A DNA stretch of 17,034 nucleotides from an uncultured Eubacterium sp. (lineage in GTDB: Bacteria; Bacillota; Clostridia; Lachnospirales; Lachnospiraceae), in contig CAJTTQ010000059.1 in the NCBI GenBank assembly GCA_910579145.1, positions 1 through 17,034 of the forward strand, given 5' to 3'. The stretch's first letter is position 1. Each line of letters begins with the position of its first letter. Of the stretch, positions 1 to 7,908 are shown one piece after another. The notes below the pieces were generated by a model that saw only the letters and a list, made by a program, of their open reading frames with translations, did no database searches and had not been told where the DNA came from. Made by a program: the position numbers and the translations under genes.

Positions 1-34
1 TTAGAAGACATGCGGATATATACGAGTTTCCATG

Positions 35-78
35 AAAGACCATAGTAACTTTGCTTTTCGGGCTGCTATGGTCTTTTT
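35..78 (+). terminator. Rho-independent terminator of an upstream plus-strand gene
   Basis: An 11-bp perfect stem, AAAGACCATAG (35-45) with CTATGGTCTTT (66-76), encloses a 20-nt loop and runs into a run of five T at 74-78. Reading the other strand gives no T-run, so it ends transcription coming from the left on the plus strand. It separates the unseen upstream gene from the MutS2-like gene at 135. Confidence 0.75.
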
Positions 79-134
79 ATGTAACAATCAAATAAATTTG
101 GAAAGATGAGTTCGTAAGAAAGGAACGAGGAAAT

Positions 135-2033
135 ATGAATATAGAAAATCAAATTGAATTCGATCAGGTAAAAAATATGTGGATGGAGCTGGCTGTCACG
201 GAATGGGCAAAAGAAAAGATCCGTGACGTGTCCTTTTACCTGGACGAAAGCGAGCTGAGAAAACAGCTGCGCGATACGACAAACAGCAGGGCTTTGATGG
301 AAAAACTGGGAACACCGCCTCTGCAAAACCTGACAGAAATAAAAGACATTATGATGATCGCGGAGAAAGGCGACTGCCTGACTCCGTACCAGCTCGAACG
401 GGTACAAACACTTTTAGCAGCCATCCGGCGCATGAAAGATTACCTGGAACGTGGAAAAATATTCGAGAATCCTCTTGCCTACTATGAAGAAAATCTGGAT
501 ACGCTGGAAGAACTGCGAACGGAAATCAGCACACAGATCCGGGGCGGTATGGTCGACGACCATGCGTCCAAAGATCTCAGCCAGATCAGAAGCCAGATGG
601 CCAAATGTGAGGAAGACATGAAACAAAAGGCCAACCAGGTCATGCGCTCCCATAAAGACTGCATGGCCGATCACTACTGCACGAAGCGAAACGGCCGATT
701 ATGCGTTCCCGTAAAAAAGGAATGCAAACTAAAAATCAATGGCAGCGTGATCGACAGATCGGCAACCGGAAATACATTATTTATGGAACCGGCAAGCGTG
801 GCAAAATGTTATGAGGAATTGCAGACGCTTACAATACGTGAAGAAAACGAGATCTACCGTATTTTATACACGTTGACCGCCTTGGTCGCGGCCTCATCTG
901 CCGCCATGAATGAAAATATCGCGATGATCGAAAAATTGGATTTCATCTTTTCCAAAGGGAAATTAAGCATCGACCTTGACGCAGTAGAGCCGTCCATCAA
1001 TACCGAACGCAGGATTACATTAAAAGACGCCAGACACCCGCTGATGGATAAAGAAATCAATGTTCCTCTCCAGTTTCAGATCGGCGGAACGATCCGGGGC
1101 ATTATCATCACCGGGCCGAATACAGGAGGCAAAACGGTGGCGATCAAAACCGTCATGCTCAACTGCATGATGGCACAGTGCGGATTACACACCACATGCG
1201 GGGAGGCAGACATCTGTATGAATAATTCCTTTCTGTGTGACATCGGTGACGGCCAGAATATCGCGGAAAACTTATCAACCTTTTCCTCTCACATAAAAAA
1301 TGTGCTGGAAGTATTAGGTGAGGTAAACAAAAACAGTCTGATCATTATGGATGAACTCGGTTCCGGCACCGATCCAACCGAAGGCATGGGAATTGCAATC
1401 GCCATATTAGAAGAACTCCGAAAGAGCGGCGCTTTATTTCTGGTAACCACGCATTACCCGGAAGTCAAAGAGTACGCGGACCAGGCCCCGGATGTTTTAA
1501 ATGCGAGAATGACGTTCGATAAGGAAACGTTACAGCCCACATATCAAATGTTGATCGGAGAAGCGGGCGAAAGCTGTGCCTTTTATATCGCTGACAGGCT
1601 TGGTATGCCAAATGAGATGCTGCGCGTGGCCATCCGGGCTGCCTATGGTGAAAAAGCCGTCGATACGTATCATTTTCAGCAAAAAAATACGGCTATCCCG
1701 AAAAAGGAGACAGGTAGGATCACAAAGATCAAAAATAAAAAAGGGAATGCAAAACACCGCTATGAATACCGGCGCGGAGACAGTGTGATGGTATATCCCG
1801 ATAAAAAAATCGGTATCGTATACGAACCGATCAACAAAAAAGGTGTTTTGGGCGTACAGCTGCCCGGAAAGAAAATCTGGATCAATCATAAAAGAGTGAA
1901 ACTTCATGTGGCAGCCGAGAAGTTATATCCTGCCGATTATGATTTTTCGATTCTTTTTGAAACGGTTGAAAACAGAAAGATCCGTCATGACATGGAGCGT
2001 AAATACACGGAGAAGACGATCCGATATGACTGA
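135..2033 (+). CDS. MutS2-like MutS-family ATPase lacking the Smr domain
   Basis: A 632-residue MutS-family protein closest in layout to MutS2. The N-terminal half (about 1-300) is the helical core/clamp region and contains the MutS2-type PVK...G.V.D.S..G.T.F.EP segment at about 192-219. The ATPase follows: Walker A GPNTGGKT (327-334), the ENLSTFSSH signature (378-386), Walker B with IIMDELGSGTDP (403-414) and the H-loop TTHYPE (438-443). Residues about 546-591 resemble the small KOW-like beta domain of MutS2. Full-length MutS2 is about 780-790 residues with a long coiled coil and a C-terminal Smr nuclease; here the coiled coil is very short and Smr is absent. The known MutS2 roles are suppression of recombination and rescue of collided ribosomes. 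Without Smr this protein could at most bind and remodel its substrate, which is my inference. ATG at 135 follows GAGG with 4 nt spacing. It is the only plus-strand gene here. Confidence 0.85.
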   Translation: MNIENQIEFDQVKNMWMELAVTEWAKEKIRDVSFYLDESELRKQLRDTTNSRALMEKLGTPPLQNLTEIKDIMMIAEKGDCLTPYQLERVQTLLAAIRRMKDYLERGKIFENPLAYYEENLDTLEELRTEISTQIRGGMVDDHASKDLSQIRSQMAKCEEDMKQKANQVMRSHKDCMADHYCTKRNGRLCVPVKKECKLKINGSVIDRSATGNTLFMEPASVAKCYEELQTLTIREENEIYRILYTLTALVAASSAAMNENIAMIEKLDFIFSKGKLSIDLDAVEPSINTERRITLKDARHPLMDKEINVPLQFQIGGTIRGIIITGPNTGGKTVAIKTVMLNCMMAQCGLHTTCGEADICMNNSFLCDIGDGQNIAENLSTFSSHIKNVLEVLGEVNKNSLIIMDELGSGTDPTEGMGIAIAILEELRKSGALFLVTTHYPEVKEYADQAPDVLNARMTFDKETLQPTYQMLIGEAGESCAFYIADRLGMPNEMLRVAIRAAYGEKAVDTYHFQQKNTAIPKKETGRITKIKNKKGNAKHRYEYRRGDSVMVYPDKKIGIVYEPINKKGVLGVQLPGKKIWINHKRVKLHVAAEKLYPADYDFSILFETVENRKIRHDMERKYTEKTIRYD

Positions 2034-2063
2034 GAATCCAGCCCCGCAAAAAAAGACTAGAAC

Positions 2064-2098
2064 AAAAAACCTGCTGTATTTCACACCATACAGCAGGT
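2064..2098 (-). terminator. Terminator of the recA-recX-rny unit, possibly bidirectional
   Basis: An 11-bp perfect stem (2069-2079 with 2088-2098) has an 8-nt loop. On the minus strand it is followed by six T (A at 2064-2069), which suits transcripts arriving from rny, whose stop lies about 74 nt before it. On the plus strand the stem is followed by the less regular T-rich stretch after 2098, so it may also end the MutS2-like transcript. Confidence 0.8.
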
Positions 2099-2120
2099 AA
2101 TCATTTCATTTTTCGTGTTA

Positions 2121-2152
2121 TAGATACGGCATCCGAACGGGTGTCATATCTA
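2121..2152 (+). other. Second imperfect hairpin in the convergent 3' region
   Basis: TAGATACGGCATCCG (2121-2135) pairs with CGGGTGTCATATCTA (2138-2152). As plus-strand RNA there are two G-U pairs and one C-A mismatch; as minus-strand RNA there are two mismatches. It lies between rny and the terminator at 2064-2098, in the 3' untranslated part of rny and possibly of the MutS2-like transcript. No T-run follows directly, so I do not call it a terminator. Confidence 0.4.
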
Positions 2153-2171
2153 TTTCATGCCATCAACCCAT

Positions 2172-3743
2172 TTATTTAGCATAATCTACCACTCTGGATT
2201 CACGGACCACATTAACTTTGATCTGACCCGGATACTGTAACTCAGATTCAATCTGTTTCGATATATCTCTGGCTAACAGCACCATATCATCATCGCTGAC
2301 CTGATCCGGTACAACGATCACTCGAACTTCTCTACCTGCCTGAATGGCAAAAGATTTGTCAACGCCCTTAAAGGCATTTGAAATATCCTCCAACTGTTTC
2401 AATCGATTCGTGTAAGTTTCTAACGTTTCTCTTCTGGCACCCGGACGCGCAGCCGAAATGGCATCCGATGCCTGTACGATACAGGCGATCATGCTTTCCG
2501 GTTCCACATCGCCATGATGGGCTTCCACCGCATTGATCACCAGTGAAGATTCTTTGTACTTGCGGCACAGTTCGACTCCCAACTGTATGTGGGAACCTTC
2601 CATATCATGGTCAACCGACTTTCCAATATCATGCAGCAAGCCGGCTCGTTTCGCCATGCGGACATCCGCGCCAAACTCTCCCGCAAGTAGTCCGGACAGA
2701 TGTGCAACTTCAATCGAATGCTTTAACGCATTTTGACCATAACTGGTACGAAACCTCATTTTACCTAAAAGGCGGATCAACTCGGGATGGATCCCGTGTA
2801 CGCCGACTTCGAGCGCCGCCGCGTCTCCTTCTTCACGAATCAGTGTTTCAACTTCTTTTTTTGCTTTTTCAACCATTTCCTCGATTCTCGCAGGATGGAT
2901 CCTGCCATCGACGATCAATTTTTCCAAAGCAATTCTGGCTATTTCTCGACGAATCGGATCAAAACCGGATAAAATGACTGCTTCCGGCGTATCGTCTATG
3001 ATGAGGTCAATGCCGGTCAGATTTTCGAGAGTACGGATGTTTCTTCCCTCTCGGCCAATGATCCTGCCCTTCATCTCATCACCCGGCAGCGGAACGACGG
3101 AAATCGTAGCTTCCGAAACATGATCTGCTGCGCACTTCTGGATCGCATTGATGATGTATTCTTTTGCCTTCTTGTCCGCGTCGTCCTTTGCCTGACGTTC
3201 CAATTCCTTTACTAAAACTGCGGTCTCATGCTTGACATCTTCTTCCACAGTTCTCAATAAATAATCCTTCGCCTGCTCGGAGGTGAGACCAGAAATCTTC
3301 TCCAATTCACTCAGATGGCTCTGGCGGAGTTCTTCCACCTTTTCCTTCTCTTTTTCAAGATCCGCCATCTTGGATGAAAGTTTCGATTCCCGTTTCTCGA
3401 GTGCATCCAGTTTCTTGTCCAAAGTTTCTTCTTTCGCCAGCACTCTTTTTTCATAGCGCTGGATCTCTGATCTTCGCTCTTTCGTCTCTCGGTCAAGATC
3501 ATTTTTGGCCTTCAGGTTTTCCTCTTTGGCCTCTAAAAGAGCTTCGCGTTTTTTGGTTTCTGCCGTCTTCAATGCATCATCTATAATCTCTCTTGCCTTC
3601 TCTTCTGCACTTCCAACCTTCGCTTCTCCGACTTTGATCCGGTAAGCGATCGCACTTTTCCATACGATCAGTGCTGTAATTGCAATAAGAGCAAGGATTA
3701 CGACAACCGCACCAACGATGAATCCAATACTCAACTCTGGCAC
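2172..3743 (-). CDS. rny: Ribonuclease Y
   Basis: RNase Y (523 residues; family about 510-520) is the membrane-anchored endoribonuclease that starts mRNA decay in most Firmicutes. The N-terminal membrane segment is at about 6-28. A long charged coiled coil runs from about 40 to 200. The KH RNA-binding domain carries GRIIGREGRNIR (226-237). The HD metal-dependent phosphohydrolase domain has H342 and the HD pair H371-D372 in LLHDIGK. The start is GTG (3743-3741), 7 nt after a strong AAGGAGG; this Shine-Dalgarno lies in a small palindrome (see the RBS entry). It follows recX by 53 nt on the same strand, the order recA-recX-rny seen in many clostridia, and ends at the terminator at 2064-2098. Confidence 0.96.
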   Translation of the reverse strand: MPELSIGFIVGAVVVILALIAITALIVWKSAIAYRIKVGEAKVGSAEEKAREIIDDALKTAETKKREALLEAKEENLKAKNDLDRETKERRSEIQRYEKRVLAKEETLDKKLDALEKRESKLSSKMADLEKEKEKVEELRQSHLSELEKISGLTSEQAKDYLLRTVEEDVKHETAVLVKELERQAKDDADKKAKEYIINAIQKCAADHVSEATISVVPLPGDEMKGRIIGREGRNIRTLENLTGIDLIIDDTPEAVILSGFDPIRREIARIALEKLIVDGRIHPARIEEMVEKAKKEVETLIREEGDAAALEVGVHGIHPELIRLLGKMRFRTSYGQNALKHSIEVAHLSGLLAGEFGADVRMAKRAGLLHDIGKSVDHDMEGSHIQLGVELCRKYKESSLVINAVEAHHGDVEPESMIACIVQASDAISAARPGARRETLETYTNRLKQLEDISNAFKGVDKSFAIQAGREVRVIVVPDQVSDDDMVLLARDISKQIESELQYPGQIKVNVVRESRVVDYAK

Positions 3744-3757
3744 AGGAGCACCTCCTT
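3744..3757 (-). promoter_or_regulatory. Shine-Dalgarno of rny inside a short palindrome
   Basis: On the minus strand the order is AAGGAGG, TGCTCCT, then the GTG start. AGGAG (3756-3752) can pair with CTCCT (3748-3744) around a 3-nt loop, which would hide the ribosome binding site directly beside the start codon. The palindrome is seen; any regulatory effect is inferred. Confidence 0.45.
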
Positions 3758-3796
3758 TATTTAGTTATCATTGCACGTAAATACAACACTTCAATT

Positions 3797-4411
3797 TTAC
3801 ACTTTTTTCCCCTCGTTGTCAAGTTGAGAAAACACTTTCTTGATGGTGTGGAATTCGTAGCCTTTCCGCCCGAGGTATGCCATCATCTTCTGACGCTCCT
3901 CATACGACGTCTCGCATAAAAGCCGCCCTTTCAGCTTCTTTTTCAGAAGCATGCGGATCGCCTCCTGCTCACCGTCGTATTCACACTCTTCCAGCACCTC
4001 AGAAATGACCTCTCCCTCTATGCCGCGTTCCGTCAGTTGGTACACCATCTCGCGCCGGCTCTTTTTCCCCTTTTGGAACATGACATAATTTTCCACGTAC
4101 CGGCGGTCGTTGATGTAACCAAACCGCTCCACATACTCCATCGCTTCCGATGATGCCGTCTCCGAAAAGCCGGCGCGGTACAGGCGCGTCACCAACTCAT
4201 GCCTTGTGCGGTCTTTGAATAGAAGGAGTGCCATCGCCTTTTCTGCGGCTTTTTTTGCCTCCCCACAGGAAAAAAATTCCTTTCCCTCCGTTTCGGTCTT
4301 CTCCCTGCCAGAAAACCCTCCCTTTGACACTTCTCGCTCCAACACTTCTAGTCCTGACACTTCTCGTTCTAACACCTTTCGATTTGACACTTCTCTCTCC
4401 GACACACTCAT
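3797..4411 (-). CDS. recX: Regulatory protein RecX with a repeat-expanded N terminus
   Basis: RecX binds RecA filaments and tunes recombination and the SOS response. The core (about residues 50-204) shows the repeated three-helix RecX units, with the typical R-x-x-[EH]-L...L...GF and G-[YF]-[IL]-[ND]-D-x-x-[FY] patterns (RHELVTRLYRAGF and GYINDRRYVENYV). The first 33 residues are unlike RecX: they are a run of pentads such as SEREV, SNRKV and LEREV, encoded by a 15-bp tandem repeat. ATG at 4411 is chosen; GTG at 4414 is an equally in-frame start one codon earlier, and both sit 7-10 nt after AGG at 4424-4422. The gene begins 15 bp after the recA stop and is surely co-transcribed with recA under LexA control. 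Confidence 0.9.
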   Translation of the reverse strand: MSVSEREVSNRKVLEREVSGLEVLEREVSKGGFSGREKTETEGKEFFSCGEAKKAAEKAMALLLFKDRTRHELVTRLYRAGFSETASSEAMEYVERFGYINDRRYVENYVMFQKGKKSRREMVYQLTERGIEGEVISEVLEECEYDGEQEAIRMLLKKKLKGRLLCETSYEERQKMMAYLGRKGYEFHTIKKVFSQLDNEGKKV

Positions 4412-4415
4412 CACA
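4326..4415 (-). repeat. 15-bp tandem repeat (six imperfect units) in the recX 5' end
   Basis: Units begin at 4326, 4341, 4356, 4371, 4386 and 4401. On the plus strand they read like GACACTTCTCGCTCC alternating with AACACTTCTAGTCCT-type units, so a 30-bp higher-order period is also visible at 4326, 4356 and 4386. The period is a multiple of three and keeps the recX frame, giving the pentapeptides. The units diverge from one another, the last most of all. Confidence 0.85.
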
Positions 4416-4426
4416 CGGACACCTGC

Positions 4427-5563
4427 TTAACTTTCTTTCGCGGAAGCCCTTTTCTTCGCCGGTTCTTTCCCTGCAGCAGCACTTTTTTTACTATCCTCCG
4501 CATTCGTATCAACGCCTGCATCCGCCGCACCTGCTTTGGCTACCGCCTTCGCTTCTTCCTCCGCTTTTTTCTCCAAATATTTACAGCGGACAAGCCTCTC
4601 CGCCTCTTCAAACACCGCCGGGTTATCCGCGAGGTACGCTTTCGCGTTTTCACGCCCCTGCCCAATCTTTTCTCCGTTATAGGAATACCATGCGCCGCTT
4701 TTCATGATAATATCGTTTTTCACCGCGAGGTCGAGCACGTCTCCTTCCCGCGAGATCCCCTTGCCGAACATGATATCGAACTCCGCTTCCTGAAACGGTG
4801 GCGCCACTTTATTTTTCACGACCTTTACCCGGACGTGGTTTCCGATCATCTCCCCCCCCTGCTTCAGCGTCTCGATCCTTCTCACGTCCAGACGCACGGA
4901 CGCATAGAACTTCAAAGCGCGGCCGCCTGTCGTCGTCTCTGGATTTCCAAACATAACTCCCACTTTTTCACGGAGCTGGTTGATAAAGATAACGATACAG
5001 TTTGATTTATTGATCACACCTGTCAGCTTTCTGAGTGCCTGGCTCATCAGCCGTGCCTGAAGACCGACGTGGCTGTCACCCATATCACCGTCAATCTCTG
5101 CCTTCGGTACGAGCGCCGCCACTGAGTCCACGATGACAATATCGACCGCTCCCGAACGAACCATCGTCTCCGTGATCTCCAGTGCCTGTTCCCCGCAGTC
5201 CGGCTGGGATATGTAGAGTTCATCAATATCGACGCCGATGTTCCGCGCATACATCGGATCCAGCGCGTGCTCCGCATCGATAAATCCGGCGATGCCGCCT
5301 CGTTTTTGAACTTCCGCTACCATATGCAGCGCCACGGTCGTCTTACCACTCGACTCCGGCCCGTAGACCTCTATCACCCTTCCTTTCGGAATCCCGCCTA
5401 CACCCAGCGCGATATCAAGGCTCAGCGAGCCGGTCGGAACAGCCTCCACCTCCATCCTGGATGCGGTGTCACCCAGTTTCATGACGGAACCTTTTCCGTA
5501 CTGTTTCTCAATCTGCGCGATCGCAGACTCCAACGCTTTTACTTTATTTTGATCTTTCTCCAT
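4427..5563 (-). CDS. recA: Recombinase RecA
   Basis: RecA (378 residues; usual 340-380) forms filaments on single-stranded DNA, performs strand exchange and triggers LexA self-cleavage. Walker A is GPESSGKT (68-75). IVIVDSVAALVP is the Walker B region, followed by the L1 segment QARLMSQALRKL, the INQLREK stretch and the L2 segment with GNPETTTGGRALKF. The C-terminal tail from about residue 340 is rich in Ala, Lys and Glu and ends net basic, unlike the acidic tail of E. coli RecA. ATG at 5563 follows GGAGG by about 10 nt. Promoter and LexA boxes lie directly upstream; recX follows after 12-15 bp. Confidence 0.98.
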   Translation of the reverse strand: MEKDQNKVKALESAIAQIEKQYGKGSVMKLGDTASRMEVEAVPTGSLSLDIALGVGGIPKGRVIEVYGPESSGKTTVALHMVAEVQKRGGIAGFIDAEHALDPMYARNIGVDIDELYISQPDCGEQALEITETMVRSGAVDIVIVDSVAALVPKAEIDGDMGDSHVGLQARLMSQALRKLTGVINKSNCIVIFINQLREKVGVMFGNPETTTGGRALKFYASVRLDVRRIETLKQGGEMIGNHVRVKVVKNKVAPPFQEAEFDIMFGKGISREGDVLDLAVKNDIIMKSGAWYSYNGEKIGQGRENAKAYLADNPAVFEEAERLVRCKYLEKKAEEEAKAVAKAGAADAGVDTNAEDSKKSAAAGKEPAKKRASAKES

Positions 5564-5593
5564 CTCTGAATATCCTCCAAATCTTATAATAAA

Positions 5594-5607
5594 CGAACCT
5601 TAATTCG
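5594..5607 (-). promoter_or_regulatory. Second, degenerate LexA (DinR) box
   Basis: On the minus strand this reads CGAAT-TAAG-GTTCG, one mismatch from the Firmicute LexA consensus CGAAC-N4-GTTCG. It overlaps the better box at 5606-5620 by two bases and lies in the recA leader between promoter and start codon. It is a candidate cooperative operator, inferred only from sequence. Confidence 0.5.
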
Positions 5608-5620
5608 GAACACACGTTCT
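5606..5620 (-). promoter_or_regulatory. LexA (SOS) box of recA
   Basis: GAAC-ACAC-GTTC (5608-5619) keeps both half-sites of the Firmicute LexA/DinR operator. It begins about 11 nt downstream of the -10 element, so it covers the expected transcription start; LexA bound here would block the promoter until DNA damage. This is the standard arrangement for recA. Confidence 0.88.
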
Positions 5621-5630
5621 TTGTAATGGT

Positions 5631-5659
5631 ATATTACACCTATTTTCCGAATTTGTCAA
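5631..5659 (-). promoter_or_regulatory. SigA promoter of recA-recX-rny
   Basis: On the minus strand the -35 element is TTGACA (5659-5654), a perfect match, and the -10 element is TAATAT (5636-5631), with a spacer of exactly 17 bp. It drives recA and, by the short gaps, recX and rny. Confidence 0.9.
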
Positions 5660-5751
5660 CATGTTTTTGTGAATGGGAAAATAAATTTGGACTTTTCTTA
5701 CATGCCTTCACTGATTGGAACCTAACATATGACTCCTACACTAGATCTAAG

Positions 5752-5785
5752 AAAAAAGGCACAGTACAAGTGTACCATGCCTTTT
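5752..5785 (-). terminator. Terminator after the chemoreceptor gene
   Basis: AAAAGGCA (5754-5761) pairs with TGCCTTTT (5778-5785), and an inner GTAC/GTAC stem sits across a 2x2 internal loop. On the minus strand the stem runs into six T (A at 5752-5757). It ends the argF-to-mcp transcript about 22 nt after the mcp stop and insulates recA. The rest of the 5564-5807 spacer holds only the recA promoter region. Confidence 0.82.
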
Positions 5786-5807
5786 ATTATTTGTAAAGTA
5801 ATATTCG

Positions 5808-7886
5808 TCAAAGAGAAAACTTTCCTACCAGTCTCTCCAGTTCCGCGATGTTCTCCACGCTCTGACTCACCATCTCTCCGGCGCGTACTGTAGATTCCAC
5901 TAGTTCATTCGTCTTTCCTGCCACGTCCGAAACACCCGATGCCGACTCATTCACAGCCCTGTTGATCACATCGAGCGAACTTACGATCTCGTTCATGGAT
6001 CTGGAAAGTTCTGTAACTGAATCATGGATCTCACCCATGAATTTCTCAAACATATCCGCGTCATCATTATACGCATTTCCCACCTTGCTGAATTCCTGAT
6101 AATCTGTCAATACCGTATTTTCCAAAAACTCAGTGGATGTCCCGATGCAGGATTCCATATTTTTCACGGCCAGTTCCACTTCATTTACCATCCGCTTGAT
6201 ATCATCCGCCGAAATCTGCGTCTGACTGGCGAGCGCCCCGATCTCCGTCGCCACAACCGCGAAGCCCTTTCCCGCCTCGCCGGCCCTCGCCGCCTCGATC
6301 GAAGCGTTCAGTGCCAGAAGGTTCGTCTGGGAAGAAATATCACTGATCGTCTGAACGAGTTCATGGATTTTAGATACCGCTCCCGCCTGATGGAGCGCCA
6401 GATCCGATTTTTCACGGATCTCCCCGTAAATCTCCCGGGTGCGGCTGTCCGCTGTCTCCGTATGCTTCTTCAGCTCTACCGCGCGTTTCTTCACCTCTTC
6501 GGAAATTTCTTTTCCCCGTTCCGAAATATCATTGATCATATGTACATTTCCACTCACCTGTTCCACATTTTTCTGGATCAGGTCGGTTGTAGAGGCAGAC
6601 GCTTCCATTCCGGCTGCCATCTCCTCCATCGTAGCGGAATTATCCTGACAAAGATTTCCCGTGTTAGTCATCACATCTTCGAGAGAAGCGACCCCCCGGT
6701 TCACCTCAGTACATGACCGGCTGATCTGGTTCGCCATTTCCTCCAGCTCCCTGCTCATAAGCTCGACTTCCCCTGACATCTTCCCGATCTCATCTTTTCG
6801 TTTTGCTATCTTCGCCACCCTGTCATCACGCTGAAGATCCAGACGGGCGATCTTCCCTATGATTTCGGTTATGCTCTTCATCGGTCTGGAAATCCTGCCG
6901 CTGATGATCCAGCCCGCCGCGCAGGAAATCGCCAGTCCGCACAGCAAGAATATGATCATAAGCCGGAGAAGGGCATTTGACTTCGCGTACACATCCGCGT
7001 TTGTGGCCGTTAAAATATACGTCATCCCATTTTTCAGCTTCTGATACGAAAGCAGTTTTTTTGTTCCCTGCGCCGTATAGGAAACCACCTGGTTCTCTTT
7101 CCCCTCATCCGAAATAATGTCCACTACCTCTGGGACCGCTTCACTCAGTTCATCTCCCAGCTCGTGATCTTTATGTACGACAAAACGCTGGTTGGAATCA
7201 ATCAGGCACGAATATCCGTTTTGATAGATCGTCGCCTCGGAAATAAGAGATTCGATCGTCGAAAGACTGATGTCCATGCCAATGATCCCGACAGATTCAT
7301 TCTCTATGTACACCGGTATGACATAGGAGATCATCGTCACTCCGATGTTCTGGTTCTGGTACGGATCCATCCATGTCGGTTTCTTATTTTCCACCGGGAT
7401 ATAATACCATCCCACATGTTCGAGGTCATCTTTCTCAAAACTGCTGAAATCCGTAGGTTCTATACTCTTAAACTCCTCCTCCGTCGAATTCCGCGAAAGG
7501 AACAGGCCGGATGTCGGCTCTGTAAAATCCGGGTTATAGCGCACGTAGGCGGTAAGTGCCCCGCCCGTATTTTCCGCAAAGCTCTGAAGAACATCCTCGA
7601 TACCTTTTGTATATTGCTCCACATACGCAGGATCGGATTTAAAAGCTTTAAAATCGGTGAGCCTGCTGACACAAATTTCCGTCAGCGTATCCACGGACTG
7701 CTGGATATTCGTTAATATCCCCTCGAGCTCGGTTTTCTTCTCCTGTGCAATCGCCAGCATAAACTCTTTGGAATCGTCATTTGCCACATCACTGGAATAC
7801 ATATAACTCAAAGTCCCCAGGCTGATCCCCATAATAAGCGAGCAGACAATCGCAATTGCTGTAATTCTTGTTCGTATTGTGTTCAA
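5808..7886 (-). CDS. Methyl-accepting chemotaxis protein, dCache type
   Basis: A membrane chemoreceptor of about 692 residues. Membrane segment 1 is at about 9-30 and membrane segment 2 at about 306-328. Between them is a periplasmic-side double Cache domain with typical W-x-D-P-Y...P-V-Y...G-I-I-G-x-D features. A HAMP linker follows (about 329-380), then a cytoplasmic signalling coiled coil whose hairpin tip has the hallmark QTNLLALNA, EAARAGEAG and GFAVVA segments (about 520-547). No C-terminal NWETF-type tether is present. AGGAGG (7900-7895) lies only 2 nt before ATG 7892 but 8 nt before the in-frame TTG at 7886, so I prefer TTG; ATG at 7892 adds two residues. It begins about 20 nt after dus. 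The ligand cannot be read from the sequence. No other chemotaxis gene is in the window. Confidence 0.92.
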   Translation of the reverse strand: MNTIRTRITAIAIVCSLIMGISLGTLSYMYSSDVANDDSKEFMLAIAQEKKTELEGILTNIQQSVDTLTEICVSRLTDFKAFKSDPAYVEQYTKGIEDVLQSFAENTGGALTAYVRYNPDFTEPTSGLFLSRNSTEEEFKSIEPTDFSSFEKDDLEHVGWYYIPVENKKPTWMDPYQNQNIGVTMISYVIPVYIENESVGIIGMDISLSTIESLISEATIYQNGYSCLIDSNQRFVVHKDHELGDELSEAVPEVVDIISDEGKENQVVSYTAQGTKKLLSYQKLKNGMTYILTATNADVYAKSNALLRLMIIFLLCGLAISCAAGWIISGRISRPMKSITEIIGKIARLDLQRDDRVAKIAKRKDEIGKMSGEVELMSRELEEMANQISRSCTEVNRGVASLEDVMTNTGNLCQDNSATMEEMAAGMEASASTTDLIQKNVEQVSGNVHMINDISERGKEISEEVKKRAVELKKHTETADSRTREIYGEIREKSDLALHQAGAVSKIHELVQTISDISSQTNLLALNASIEAARAGEAGKGFAVVATEIGALASQTQISADDIKRMVNEVELAVKNMESCIGTSTEFLENTVLTDYQEFSKVGNAYNDDADMFEKFMGEIHDSVTELSRSMNEIVSSLDVINRAVNESASGVSDVAGKTNELVESTVRAGEMVSQSVENIAELERLVGKFSL

Positions 7887-7908
7887 GATCATATCCTCCT
7901 TTTGTTTT

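Noticed and set aside
1..45. End of an upstream plus-strand gene (stop at 33-35 or at 43-45, depending on frame)
   Set aside because: The terminator shows that a gene lies to the left, but with 10-14 codons and two equally open frames I cannot choose a frame or a family.
3758..3796. Separate promoter for rny between recX and rny
   Set aside because: TTGAAG followed after 17 bp by ATGATA is too poor a -10 match. The short gap suits co-transcription.
6024..6716. Long antisense open frames within the chemoreceptor gene and similar ones in recX, argF and the kinase-like gene
   Set aside because: They mirror strong genes on the other strand, lack ribosome sites and have compositions typical of antisense frames.
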